Shown: piece by piece, positions 41,574 through 49,370 of the stretch
Position numbering within the stretch: the stretch's first letter is position 1
How the letters are laid out: each line of letters opens with the position of its first letter
Source of the DNA: Cribrihabitans_A pelagius
GTDB taxonomy: Bacteria; Pseudomonadota; Alphaproteobacteria; Rhodobacterales; Rhodobacteraceae
Reading direction: 5' to 3'
Length of the DNA stretch: 64,000 bases
Assembly: GCF_048820915.1 (NCBI RefSeq)
Contig: NZ_JBMERR010000012.1
Span: 1 to 64,000 of the forward strand
Position numbers and translations under genes: made by a program
The notes under the pieces: generated by a model
Database searches by the model: none
Told to the model about the DNA's origin: nothing
The model's input: only the letters and a program-made list of their open reading frames with translations

Positions 41574-42749
41574 TCAGGGACGCTCCACGCACATGGCGAC
41601 ACCCATGCCGCCGCCGATGCACAAGGTGGCGAGCCCTTTTTTGGCGCCGCGCCGCTTCATCTCGAACAGCAGCGTGTTCAGCACCCGGCAGCCGGAGGCG
41701 CCGATCGGGTGGCCGATGGCGATGGCGCCGCCGTTCACGTTGACGATCGCCGGATCCCAGCCCATGTCCTTGTTGACGGCGCAGGCCTGGGCGGCAAAGG
41801 CTTCATTGGCCTCGACCAGGTCCAGATCGGCGACCGACCAGCCGGCCTTCTCCAGCGCCTTGCGCGAGGCATAGACCGGGCCCACGCCCATGATCGCCGG
41901 ATCCAGGCCGGCGGTCGCGTAGGAGGCGATGCGGGCCAGCGGCTCGATGCCGCGGCGCTCGGCTTCATCGGCACTCATCAGCAGGGTGGCGGCGGCGCCG
42001 TCATTGAGGCCGGAGGCATTGGCCGCGGTGACCGTGCCGTCCTTGGTGAAGGCAGGGCGCAGTTTCTGCATCGCTTCCATGGTGGCGCCGTGGCGGATGT
42101 ACTCGTCCTGGTCCACCACGGTCTCGCCCTTGCGGTGCTTGACGGTGAAGCCCGCGATCTCGTCGGCGAACTTGCCCGCCTTCTGCGCCGCTTCAGCCTT
42201 GTTCTGCGAGGCAACGGCAAATTCGTCCTGCTGGTCGCGGGAGATCTGCCACTGCTCGGCCACGTTTTCGGCGGTCTGGCCCATGTGGTAGCCGTTGAAG
42301 GCGTCCCAGAGGCCGTCACGGATCATCGTGTCGATGTATTTCATGTCGCCCATCTTGTGGCCCGCGCGCAGATGCGCGGCATGGGGGGAGAGGGTCATGT
42401 TCTCCTGGCCGCCAGCCGCCACGATGGAGGCATCGCCGAGCTGGATGTGCTGGGCGCCAAGCGCGACCGCGCGCAGGCCCGAGCCGCAGACCTGGTTGAT
42501 GCCCCAGGCGGCGCTTTCCTTGGGCAGGCCTGCGTTGATGTGGGCCTGGCGGGCCGGGTTCTGGCCCTGGGCCGCGGTGAGCACCTGGCCGAGGATGGTT
42601 TCCGACACCTCGGATTTGTCGATGCCCGCGCGCGCCACCACCGCTTCCAGCACCGCGGCGCCAAGGTCGTGGGCCGGGGTGTTGGCGAAGGCGCCGCCAA
42701 AGGAGCCGACGGCGGTGCGCGCGGCGGATGCGATTACAACATTGGTCAT
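41574..42749 (-). CDS. phaA: Acetyl-CoA C-acetyltransferase (beta-ketothiolase) PhaA
   Basis: A 391-residue thiolase that condenses two acetyl-CoA to acetoacetyl-CoA. The active-site cysteines are in GINQVCGSGLRAVALGAQH (near residue 88) and TLCIGGGMGVAMCVE at the C-terminus; the catalytic His is in GGAIAIGHPIGASGCR. Length is exact for the family. A PhaR-like palindrome lies about 113 bases upstream of the start. With phaB it supplies the PHB precursor; no phaC is in the window. Confidence 0.96.
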   Translation of the reverse strand: MTNVVIASAARTAVGSFGGAFANTPAHDLGAAVLEAVVARAGIDKSEVSETILGQVLTAAQGQNPARQAHINAGLPKESAAWGINQVCGSGLRAVALGAQHIQLGDASIVAAGGQENMTLSPHAAHLRAGHKMGDMKYIDTMIRDGLWDAFNGYHMGQTAENVAEQWQISRDQQDEFAVASQNKAEAAQKAGKFADEIAGFTVKHRKGETVVDQDEYIRHGATMEAMQKLRPAFTKDGTVTAANASGLNDGAAATLLMSADEAERRGIEPLARIASYATAGLDPAIMGVGPVYASRKALEKAGWSVADLDLVEANEAFAAQACAVNKDMGWDPAIVNVNGGAIAIGHPIGASGCRVLNTLLFEMKRRGAKKGLATLCIGGGMGVAMCVERP

Positions 42750-42861
42750 TGATCTGGGTCCTCTGCCATCAATTGTCTGACGGAAAAGCGGCAGCGCGCC
42801 GTGCAGGGCATCGGGCGCAGCGGCCGGGTTTCCTCCCTTATCCGGATGCAGGCATAACGCG

Positions 42862-42879
42862 TTGCTGCACCTGCAGCAA
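42862..42879. promoter_or_regulatory. Candidate PhaR operator at the phaA promoter
   Basis: TTGCTGCA-CC-TGCAGCAA, a perfect 8+2+8 inverted repeat containing CTGC-N4-GCAG, the TGC-rich pattern described for PhaR of Paracoccus. On the minus strand TTGCTG and TTATGC, 16 bp apart, could be the -35 and -10 elements, which would place the operator inside the promoter. Confidence 0.65.
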
Positions 42880-43000
42880 TGGACAGGGTGTCTCATGCCG
42901 CGTGGCGGTGTCAACCGCGGCAAGCGAAGCAGGGGCGGGGAAATCCGCCAAGCGGCGGTGCGGGGGCAGTTTGCCGGGCGTATGGGAACGCCTCTGGCAC

Positions 43001-43054
43001 GCGCGCCTTGAAACGCGCGCGGCTTCCGGCGGGAGTATTTTTCCAAAGAAGAAG
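43001..43054 (+). repeat. Family C repeat, copy C3
   Basis: GCGCGCCTTGAAACGCGCGC (hairpin) followed by GGCGGGAGTATTTTTCCAAA and GAAGAAG. It has the same order of GC hairpin then AT-rich core as C2 and C4, with a different hairpin sequence. Confidence 0.65.
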
Positions 43055-43359
43055 CGGCGGCTGCGCGGGGAAGTCCAAGGGCTTTGCGCGGCGTACCGGC
43101 AGAAGGGGCTTTGCTGCCGGTACGCGGCTGGCGGCACGCGGCATCCGGGAAAAGGCGGTGGCGAGGGCGGAACGCGCGGCCTGGCTGGCACGGCTGCCTG
43201 CTGCAGGCTTGCAGGAAAGAGGAGAGTTGCGCGCAAGCCGCGGAGGAGGACGGCAGGCTGCATCTGCCGCCGCGCTGGCCGGGGCAATAACGGAGCAGTA
43301 CCGGGGCGGTGCCGGGGCTGCCCCGCCGGCGCGGCGCGTGCGGGCCCTTGGTCCTGCGT

Positions 43360-44196
43360 CTAGCTGCCGCTGCGCTGTTTCAGTGACTCGACCCAGGGCG
43401 GCGTTACCGAGGGGGCGCCATAGAGGAAGCCCTGCAGGCAGTCGACGCCGATGGAAACCAGAAACTCGGCCTCCTCCGGCCGTTCAACCGATTCGGCGAC
43501 GGTGAGCATGTCGAACTGCTTGGCGATGCTGACCAGCGCCCGCACCACCGCCTGGTTGTCGTGATTGGCGTGCACGCCGCGCACGAACTGGCCATCGATT
43601 TTGACCGCATCGAAGAAGAACTGGCGGAAGTGGCCGATCGCCGTGGTCCCGGCACCGAAATTGTCCAGTGCGAAAGCGATGCCGTGCTGCTGCATCCGGC
43701 CCATGAAATCGGTGACCAGCTCGGGCGCGGCCATGGCGGAGCTTTCGCCGATCTCCAGCACCAGCCGCTCTCCCAGGGTGGAATCGCGCTTGAGGATGCG
43801 CTCCAGCACCCGGGTCCAGGGCTCATAGCCGATCGAGCGCGCCGACATGTTGACCGACAGGCGGATGCCGGGGAACCGCTCCAGCGCCTGCAGCCCGTGT
43901 TTCAGCGCCAGGCAGTCGAGCTCGCGGCCAAGTTCCTTGTCTTCGACCAGATGGAAGAAATCGCGGGCCGGGATCACCCGGCCGGTGGCGTCCAGCACCC
44001 GGATATAGCCTTCGTAGAAGGCGGTGCCATGCGGCGGCATCGCCTGCATTACCGGCTGGTAGGCCAGCACGGTCTGATTGTGGCGCACCGCCTCCGCCAC
44101 CATGTCGAGCGTCGAGCGGTCGCGGGTGGTCACCGCCGCGCTGAGCGGGTTGTCGGCCCCTTCGGGCATGTCTGCGGCATGGAGGCGCTTGCTCAT
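43360..44196 (-). CDS. EAL-domain protein (cyclic-di-GMP phosphodiesterase-like)
   Basis: A 278-residue stand-alone EAL domain, cytosolic, with no GGDEF or sensor domain. Motifs in order: VLAYQPVM, FYEGYIRVLD in place of EAL/EVL, LSVNMSARS, LVLEIGESSA, ALDNFGAGTT in place of the usual DDFGTG, VKIDGQFV, AESVERPEEAEFL, CLQGFLYG. Most metal ligands are kept, but the second Asp of DDFG is Asn, so hydrolysis of c-di-GMP is uncertain and the protein may bind rather than cleave it. The ATG at 44196 has only a weak upstream site. Confidence 0.88.
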   Translation of the reverse strand: MSKRLHAADMPEGADNPLSAAVTTRDRSTLDMVAEAVRHNQTVLAYQPVMQAMPPHGTAFYEGYIRVLDATGRVIPARDFFHLVEDKELGRELDCLALKHGLQALERFPGIRLSVNMSARSIGYEPWTRVLERILKRDSTLGERLVLEIGESSAMAAPELVTDFMGRMQQHGIAFALDNFGAGTTAIGHFRQFFFDAVKIDGQFVRGVHANHDNQAVVRALVSIAKQFDMLTVAESVERPEEAEFLVSIGVDCLQGFLYGAPSVTPPWVESLKQRSGS

Positions 44197-44339
44197 CGGT
44201 GTTAGGTTCCCTGTTCCGGCCCGGGCAGGCCGCAGTATGCGGCTGCCTGCACTCTGGCGCAAAAGGGTTGCCGTGGAATTAAGCGCAGCATTTTTGTCAA
44301 ATTTTCCGCAAGGCCGCGCCGGGCCCGCCGCGGGGCGGC

Positions 44340-45275
44340 TCAGCGGCGGGGAAAGCCCGGAGTGCCTGCGTCTTCGGGGTGGCGCGCAAGATGCCTGGCC
44401 TTGATCGTGCCGGAGGTGTCGCGGCTGCCGTCGTGGCTGTAGCCGGGCGGTGCCAGCGCGTACGCCAGACGCTGCCGCCAGCTCAGCCCCGGCTGGCGCA
44501 TGTCGGCGAACATGCCCGCCCATTCGTGGAAGGCCACCCGCAGCGGGTTGAAGCTGGCAATGTTGCGGACCAGGCCGAAATCCGGCTTGTCGCGGTCCTG
44601 CTCGGGCACGAAGGTGCCGAACATCTTGTCCCAGATGATGAAGACGCCCGCGTAGTTGCAGTCGAGGTACCGCGGGTTGCGGCCGTGGTGGGCACGGTGG
44701 TGGCTGGGGGTGTTCATCACCGCCTCGAACCAGCGCGGCAGGCGGGAGATCGCCTCGGTATGAATCCAGAACTGGTAGATCAGGTTCAGCCCGCCCACGA
44801 AGAGCACCAGCGCCGGGTGGAAGCCCAGGAGCACCATCGGCGCCTTCACAATGATCATGAAGGTGAAGGTGCCGGTCCAGGTCTGCCTGAGCGCGGTGGT
44901 CAGGTTGTAGTGCTGACTGGAGTGGTGATTGACATGCGAGGCCCAGACCCAGCGCACCCGGTGGCCCAGCCGGTGCACCCAGTAGTAGCGCAGGTCGTCG
45001 AGCACGAAGCAGAGGACGAGCGCCCATGCCGAGGTGCCGAGGTCCAGCGGTGTGAGCCGCCAGAGGAACATCAGGAACCCCCAGGCGAGGAAGCCGAGCA
45101 AGAGCCCTTCGGCGACGCTGCCCGCCCCCATAATGAGCGAGGTGGCAGCATCCCGCGTCTCGTACCGGCCGCCGCGTTTCTTGAGGGTGATCCACAGAAT
45201 CTCGGCCAGGATGGCGGCGATGAAGAAGGGCACCGCAAGCTGGGTGGCATCGGGGAAGGTGAGGGCGTCCGTCAT
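44340..45275 (-). CDS. Sterol desaturase/fatty-acid hydroxylase family protein
   Basis: A 311-residue membrane di-iron enzyme. The His clusters are visible: VHRLGHRVRW, HVNHHSSQHYN and HHRAHHGRN. Several hydrophobic segments (ATQLAVPFFIAAILAEILWI and others) embed it in the membrane. The family hydroxylates or desaturates lipids; the substrate here is unknown. Its start overlaps the stop of the upstream hypothetical gene by four bases. Confidence 0.92.
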   Translation of the reverse strand: MTDALTFPDATQLAVPFFIAAILAEILWITLKKRGGRYETRDAATSLIMGAGSVAEGLLLGFLAWGFLMFLWRLTPLDLGTSAWALVLCFVLDDLRYYWVHRLGHRVRWVWASHVNHHSSQHYNLTTALRQTWTGTFTFMIIVKAPMVLLGFHPALVLFVGGLNLIYQFWIHTEAISRLPRWFEAVMNTPSHHRAHHGRNPRYLDCNYAGVFIIWDKMFGTFVPEQDRDKPDFGLVRNIASFNPLRVAFHEWAGMFADMRQPGLSWRQRLAYALAPPGYSHDGSRDTSGTIKARHLARHPEDAGTPGFPRR

Positions 45276-45742
45276 GCGCGGGCTCCGGATGCGGGGGCAG
45301 GGGCAGGGCGCTGGCAGGCCGGTGAGAGGCAGGCCGAAGGCAGGCGGGCAAGCCAGGCGCCGCGCTCCTGATCCGTGAGCCGAATGGTGACGCCGGGGGC
45401 GGCGAAATCAGCAAACACCACCCGCAGCCCGGCCGGGACAGCGGATATACGCGCGCCCTCTAGGCTGTGCGCGGCGGTGTCGGCGCCGAAGGCCCAGAGC
45501 AGGCCTGTGTCGGCAGCAGCGGCATTCGGCCCGGCGCCCGTGCGGGGCAGCAGCAGCGCCGCGTCCCTTGCGGCATTGACCAGAACCTCGCCAGGGCCGG
45601 CTTCGGGGCAATGGCGCAGCCAGGCGCGGCGGGCGCTTCCGGCGTCCAAAACCGCCCGCTGCGACCAGCCGGTCAGATGCAGCAGGACGGCAATTGCAGA
45701 GATCCCGCCGGCCACCAGGGCCAGCAACAGCAACAGTGGCAT
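45272..45742 (-). CDS. Membrane-anchored hypothetical protein
   Basis: A 156-residue protein with one N-terminal membrane segment (LLLLLALVAGGISAIAVLLH), then a soluble, Ala-rich domain with GLLWAFGADTAAHSLEGARI and ITIRLTDQERGAWLARLP-like stretches (written here approximately). No known family was recognised. It is coupled to the hydroxylase gene by a 4-base overlap, so the two may act together. Function unknown. Confidence 0.75.
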   Translation of the reverse strand: MPLLLLLALVAGGISAIAVLLHLTGWSQRAVLDAGSARRAWLRHCPEAGPGEVLVNAARDAALLLPRTGAGPNAAAADTGLLWAFGADTAAHSLEGARISAVPAGLRVVFADFAAPGVTIRLTDQERGAWLARLPSACLSPACQRPAPAPASGARA

Positions 45743-45893
45743 GATGTCCTCCCGCCGCCAGAGTGGCGGCGGGGCCGGCCGCCTGTCAAAGGTGGCGTGG
45801 GGTCAAGCTGGTGCCGCCGGGGTGCCGGGCCGGGTATAGCCGCATGAAGCGGGTTGGCAAGGCACAGCCAAATAAGCAAGCAAAGCGCAGCCA

Positions 45894-46005
45894 AGCGGGG
45901 TCAGCCAAGCAGGGTCAGCCAAGCGGGGTCAGCCAAGCAGGGTCAGCCAAGCAGGGTCAGCCAAGCAGGGTCAGCCAAACTGGGTCAGGCTGGCGGGGTC
46001 AGCGG
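45894..46005. repeat. 14-bp tandem repeat array
   Basis: Six units of AGC[A/G]GGGTCAGCCA (45894-45977), identical except for one A/G position, followed by two degenerate units to 46005. The unit is not a multiple of three and there are no spacers, so it is neither a coding repeat nor a CRISPR. It ends six bases from the stop of the minus-strand gene at 46012. Confidence 0.92.
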
Positions 46006-46011
46006 GCGGAC

Positions 46012-46353
46012 TCAGCCGGCGAGCGGCACCTGCGGCGGCTCGGCCAGCACCTCCATCCGCACCACGCGTTCGACAAAGGGCACCAGCCCCTCGGGGCCGG
46101 AGGCGCGGTCCTTCAGGTGGATGCAGAGATCGGGGCGCTGCTCGGCAATGATTCCGATCAGGTCGCCGCGGATGCGGTCGTCGAGCCCGGCGCCCATGAT
46201 CACGCATCTGATACGGGGCTCGGTCTCCAGCTGACGCACCACCTCGGCGTGGTCATGCGCGCCCAGCCATTCGATCGGCAGATGCTCCAGCTCGCGCGCC
46301 ACATTGCCAATCACATGCGGCAGCTTGCCGATCAGCAGCACAACAGGTTTCAT
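46012..46353 (-). CDS. Conserved hypothetical protein (113 aa)
   Basis: The start at 46353 is preceded by GAGGAG. The protein begins KPVVLLIGKLPHVIGNVARE and continues LPIEWLGAHDHAEVVRQLET and RCVIMGAGLDDRIRGDLI, with the alternating beta-alpha pattern of a small Rossmann-like or receiver-like fold. The Asp/Gly residues needed for a true receiver are not obvious. It is cytosolic, function unknown. It may be cotranscribed with the TlpA-like gene 141 bases upstream. The 14-bp tandem array lies in its 3' region. Confidence 0.75.
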   Translation of the reverse strand: MKPVVLLIGKLPHVIGNVARELEHLPIEWLGAHDHAEVVRQLETEPRIRCVIMGAGLDDRIRGDLIGIIAEQRPDLCIHLKDRASGPEGLVPFVERVVRMEVLAEPPQVPLAG

Positions 46354-46494
46354 CTTTCGCTTCTCCTCTTTCCGCGGCGGAGGCGGGCGGCAGCGAGGCT
46401 GCCCGCCAAACCAAGAGGATAGTGCGATTTGCCGGCGGGTCAGCCCGGCGGCGGGTGCCGGGCGCGCCGCCACGGCAGGGGCGGCAGGCGCGGT

Positions 46495-47055
46495 TCAGCC
46501 CTCGATCATCTTTGAAACGATCGCCTTGGCGCTCTCCGAGTTCCACTCGGCATCGCCCAGCAGCCGGGCCACCTCATGGCCGTCGCGGTCCAAGAGCACC
46601 GTGATCGGCAGTCCGATCACCGCCATCTCGCGCGCCAGCGCCTGTTTCGGGTCCTGGTGGCGGGGCAGATTGGTGACGCCGATCTCGTCAAAGAACTTCT
46701 GGATGCCGGCGGGCGTGTTGCGCCCCGTCGCGATGGTGAGCACTTCGAAGTCAGCGCCGCCCAGCTCTTCCTGGAGTTCGGCCAGCTGCGGCATCTCCTT
46801 GCGGCAGGGCGCGCACCAGGTGGCCCAGAAGTTCAACAGAACCACCTTGCCCTGATAGTCGGCCAAAGTCGCGGTGCCGGCCTCATCGGCCAATTGGAAG
46901 GCCACTTCGGACACCGGTTTGGGCTCGGAATGCACCACCAGTTTTCTCATGTCCCCCTGGCGCAGCGCCTCCAGTGCGGGACCATCGGCGGCAAATGCCG
47001 CATTTGCACCCACGGCAAGGGCCATATAAAGGGTGAGCTGACGAAACAGACGCAT
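46495..47055 (-). CDS. TlpA-like thiol:disulfide oxidoreductase
   Basis: A 186-residue exported thioredoxin-fold protein. The signal peptide is RLFRQLTLYMALAVGANAAF, with cleavage near AFA. The active site NFWATWCAPCRKEMPQL (WCAPC) is near residue 80, and the cis-Pro is in VIGLPITVLLDRDG. It probably reduces periplasmic disulfides, for example in cytochrome c maturation. Only 23 bases separate its start from that of argH, which runs the other way. Confidence 0.93.
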   Translation of the reverse strand: MRLFRQLTLYMALAVGANAAFAADGPALEALRQGDMRKLVVHSEPKPVSEVAFQLADEAGTATLADYQGKVVLLNFWATWCAPCRKEMPQLAELQEELGGADFEVLTIATGRNTPAGIQKFFDEIGVTNLPRHQDPKQALAREMAVIGLPITVLLDRDGHEVARLLGDAEWNSESAKAIVSKMIEG

Positions 47056-47078
47056 TTTATCTCCGGGGTTTCACCACA

Positions 47079-48470
47079 ATGACAGATCAATCCTCGAACC
47101 AGATGTGGGGCGGCCGCTTTGCCGCCGGCCCGGACGCGATCATGGAGGCGATCAACGCCTCGATCGGGTTCGACAAGCGGATGGCTGCACAGGACATCGC
47201 AGGCTCCAGGGCCCATGCGGCGATGCTCGCCGCCACGGGTGTGATCAGCGATACCGATGCCGAAGCCATTCGGGAAGGGCTGCTCACCGTTTTGTCAGAG
47301 ATCGAGGGCGGAACTTTCGAATTCTCCACCGCGCTGGAGGATATCCACATGAATGTGGAGGCCCGCCTGAAGGAGATCATCGGCGAGCCCGCGGGCCGTC
47401 TGCACACCGGCCGCTCGCGCAATGACCAGGTGGCGACCGATTTCAAACTGTGGGTGCGCGACCAGCTGGACGCGGCCGAAGCGGGCCTGCTGGCGCTGAT
47501 CCGCGCATTGCTGACCCAGGCCGGGGCGGGCGCCGATTGGGTGATGCCGGGTTTCACTCATTTGCAGACCGCGCAGCCGGTGACCTGGGGCCACCACATG
47601 ATGGCGTATGTGGAGATGTTCGGCCGCGATCTGTCCCGGGTGCGCGATGCGCGGGCGCGGATGAACGAATGCCCGCTGGGGGCGGCGGCGCTGGCCGGCA
47701 CGTCCTTCCCGATCGACCGGGAGATGACGGCAAGCGCGCTGGGCTTTGACCGCCCGGCGGCCAACTCGCTGGATGCGGTGTCGGACCGCGATTTTGCGCT
47801 GGAGTTCCTGTCCTGCGCCTCGATCTGCGCCATGCACCTCAGCCGCTTTGCCGAAGAGCTGGTGATCTGGTCCTCGGCGCAGTTCCGCTTTGTCACCCTG
47901 TCGGACCGCTTTTCCACCGGCTCCTCGATCATGCCGCAGAAGAAGAACCCCGACGCGGCCGAGCTGATCCGCGCCAAGGTGGGCCGCATCTTCGGCGCAA
48001 ACACCGCGCTGATGATGGTGATGAAGGGGCTGCCGCTGGCCTATTCCAAGGACATGCAGGAAGACAAGGAGCAGGTGTTCGACGCCGCCGACAACCTCAT
48101 GCTGGCGCTGGCGGCGATGGAGGGCATGGTGCGCGACATGACCGGCAACCGCGACAGCCTGGCGGCGGCGGCCGGCTCCGGCTTTTCCACCGCGACCGAT
48201 CTGGCCGACTGGCTGGTGCGGGTGCTGAAGGTGCCGTTCCGCGATGCCCACCACGTGACCGGGACCTTGGTGGCGATGGCCGAGGCGCGCGGCTGCGACC
48301 TGCCGGAACTGTCGCTTGCGGACATGCAGGGCGTGCACGAAGGGATCACCGAAGACATCTTCACTGTGCTGGGGGTGGAAAACTCGGTAAACTCGCGCCA
48401 GTCCTATGGCGGCACCGCGCCCGATCAGGTGCGCGCTCAGGTGGCACGCTGGCAGGAGATCCTGGGCTGA
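47079..48470 (+). CDS. argH: Argininosuccinate lyase
   Basis: A 463-residue fumarase-superfamily enzyme that splits argininosuccinate into arginine and fumarate. Signatures: MWGGRFAAGPDAIMEAINAS at the N-terminus, HTGRSRNDQVATDFKLWVRD, THLQTAQPVTWGHHMMAY, and the catalytic loop GSSIMPQKKNPDAAELIR. Length is typical. Two mini-lipoprotein genes and then lysA follow on the same strand, an order I recall from other Rhodobacterales. Confidence 0.97.
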   Translation: MTDQSSNQMWGGRFAAGPDAIMEAINASIGFDKRMAAQDIAGSRAHAAMLAATGVISDTDAEAIREGLLTVLSEIEGGTFEFSTALEDIHMNVEARLKEIIGEPAGRLHTGRSRNDQVATDFKLWVRDQLDAAEAGLLALIRALLTQAGAGADWVMPGFTHLQTAQPVTWGHHMMAYVEMFGRDLSRVRDARARMNECPLGAAALAGTSFPIDREMTASALGFDRPAANSLDAVSDRDFALEFLSCASICAMHLSRFAEELVIWSSAQFRFVTLSDRFSTGSSIMPQKKNPDAAELIRAKVGRIFGANTALMMVMKGLPLAYSKDMQEDKEQVFDAADNLMLALAAMEGMVRDMTGNRDSLAAAAGSGFSTATDLADWLVRVLKVPFRDAHHVTGTLVAMAEARGCDLPELSLADMQGVHEGITEDIFTVLGVENSVNSRQSYGGTAPDQVRAQVARWQEILG

Positions 48471-48547
48471 GCGCCGGAGGAATTGTGCCGGGGAGCGCCT
48501 GGGAGAATATCCGGCCGCGCATCCTGGCAGATAAGGGAGACACGCCG

Positions 48548-48724
48548 ATGACCCGTTTGCTGCTGGTCCTGGGAACAGCCCTCGCACTCAGCGCCTGCGG
48601 CGCCGATGGCGAGCCGGTGCGCCCGAGCCTCAACGCAGGCATCGGTGTGGGCGGCGGCGGTGTGCATGCGGGCGGCAGCGTCGGCCTGCACAAGGGGCCG
48701 CTCAACGTCTACCTCGGGTTCTGA
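48548..48724 (+). CDS. Small lipoprotein (58 aa)
   Basis: Starts at the ATG at 48548 with a GGGAG site. TRLLLVLGTALALSACGADG is a lipoprotein signal with lipobox LSAC. The mature part is a short Gly-rich peptide (GIGVGGGGVHAGGSVGLHKG). It sits between argH and a second mini-lipoprotein gene. Function unknown. Confidence 0.75.
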   Translation: MTRLLLVLGTALALSACGADGEPVRPSLNAGIGVGGGGVHAGGSVGLHKGPLNVYLGF

Positions 48725-48764
48725 GGGCGCTTGCGCGCTTGAGATTGCCGGAAAGGAGAGCGGG

Positions 48765-48911
48765 ATGAAACCGGCGATTGCGATACTTGCCCTGCTGGCT
48801 CTGGCGGCCTGTGAGAACGGCGGGGCAGGGGCAGACCGGGGGCAGGACGCCCCGGCCGGCGGCGTGAGCGTCTCCGGTTATGCTCGCATCGGAGCATCGC
48901 ACACATTCTGA
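48765..48911 (+). CDS. Small lipoprotein (48 aa)
   Basis: Starts at the ATG at 48765 with AAAGGAGAG upstream. KPAIAILALLALAACENGGA is a lipoprotein signal with lipobox LAAC. The mature peptide is about 33 residues, Gly/Ala/Asp-rich, ending SGYARIGASHTF. It follows the first mini-lipoprotein gene by 40 bases. A hairpin (GCCTCC...GGAGGC, 48920-48945) without a T tract follows the stop. Function unknown. Confidence 0.7.
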   Translation: MKPAIAILALLALAACENGGAGADRGQDAPAGGVSVSGYARIGASHTF

Positions 48912-48950
48912 CTGGGACCTGCCTCCTGTCGGCTGAGACCGGAGGCAACG

Positions 48951-49031
48951 GGTGGCTCCCGCGCCTGAAGATGCTCCCTGCGGGATCATATTGCAGCCTT
49001 GGGCCAAGCGCCGTGCTGACGCCCGGCGCGG
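48951..49031 (+). repeat. Family B REP-like repeat, copy B6 (degenerate)
   Basis: GTGGCTCCCGCGCC at the left, then TTGGGCCAAGCGCCGTGCTG and ACGCCCGGCGCGGG at the right. The flanks are recognisable but the terminal palindrome has decayed. It lies in the 459-bp gap before lysA (48912-49370), with copy B7 in the opposite orientation; no gene is seen there. Confidence 0.6.
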
Positions 49032-49104
49032 GATGTGCCCTGTCGAAGGGGAAGCGGGTTGAAATTGCGCGCTGACAGATTTCCGGACGGTTTTCCGCTG
49101 CGAC

Positions 49105-49135
49105 GCGCTTGAGGAGCAGAATTGCCCTCAAGCGC
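49105..49135. other. Perfect 10-bp stem-loop upstream of lysA
   Basis: GCGCTTGAGG and CCTCAAGCGC flank an 11-base loop. CTTGTCC follows, so the T content is too low for a good terminator. Role unknown. Confidence 0.6.
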
Positions 49136-49212
49136 CTTGTCCAGTCGTATCCAGATAGCGCGTCAAGGGTGAACGGCGTTGCGCGGCCCTTTACCCGCTG
49201 GCGGGCCGTAGC

Positions 49213-49290
49213 GCCCGCCGCGCGCCAGCGCGGCGCCCGGCCCAACGGGAGCGGGGGCATCTGTGATGCGCCTCGCGACGGGCGGGAGGG
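49213..49290 (-). repeat. Family B REP-like repeat, copy B7 (inverted)
   Basis: On the minus strand: CCCTCCCGCCCGTCGCGAGG, a small hairpin GCATC-ACA-GATGC, then CGTTGGGCCGGGCGCCGCGC and the terminal palindrome. It ends 81 bases before the lysA start. Confidence 0.75.
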
Positions 49291-49370
49291 GCCGCCATGG
49301 GCATAACGCCGCGCCGCCGGACCACCGGAATCATTTGATCCATCCGACCCTTTTGCCCTAAACGCGGGCC

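Larger units (their letters stand above)
42750..43359. other. Gene-free interval between the EAL gene and phaA
   Basis: This 610-bp stretch holds the phaA promoter region (palindrome at 42862-42879) and family C copy C3 (43001-43054). Several long open frames cross it on both strands, but none has a ribosome binding site or recognisable domain. I see no gene. Confidence 0.6.

Noticed and set aside
41370..42752. 460-codon plus-strand frame opposite phaA
   Set aside because: Antisense to an unmistakable thiolase; composition is artefactual.
42750..43359. Small genes in the gap upstream of phaA
   Set aside because: Open frames are present in several phases, but none has a ribosome binding site or a recognisable domain; the interval is explained by promoter and repeat sequence.
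45894..46005. Possible CRISPR array
   Set aside because: Units are directly adjacent with no spacers, and no cas genes are present.
45763..46422. Plus-strand open frame encoding a Ser/Gln/Gly/Lys-rich repeat peptide through the 14-bp array
   Set aside because: It is antisense to the conserved hypothetical gene at 46012-46353, has no ribosome binding site, and its repeats are a by-product of the tandem DNA array.
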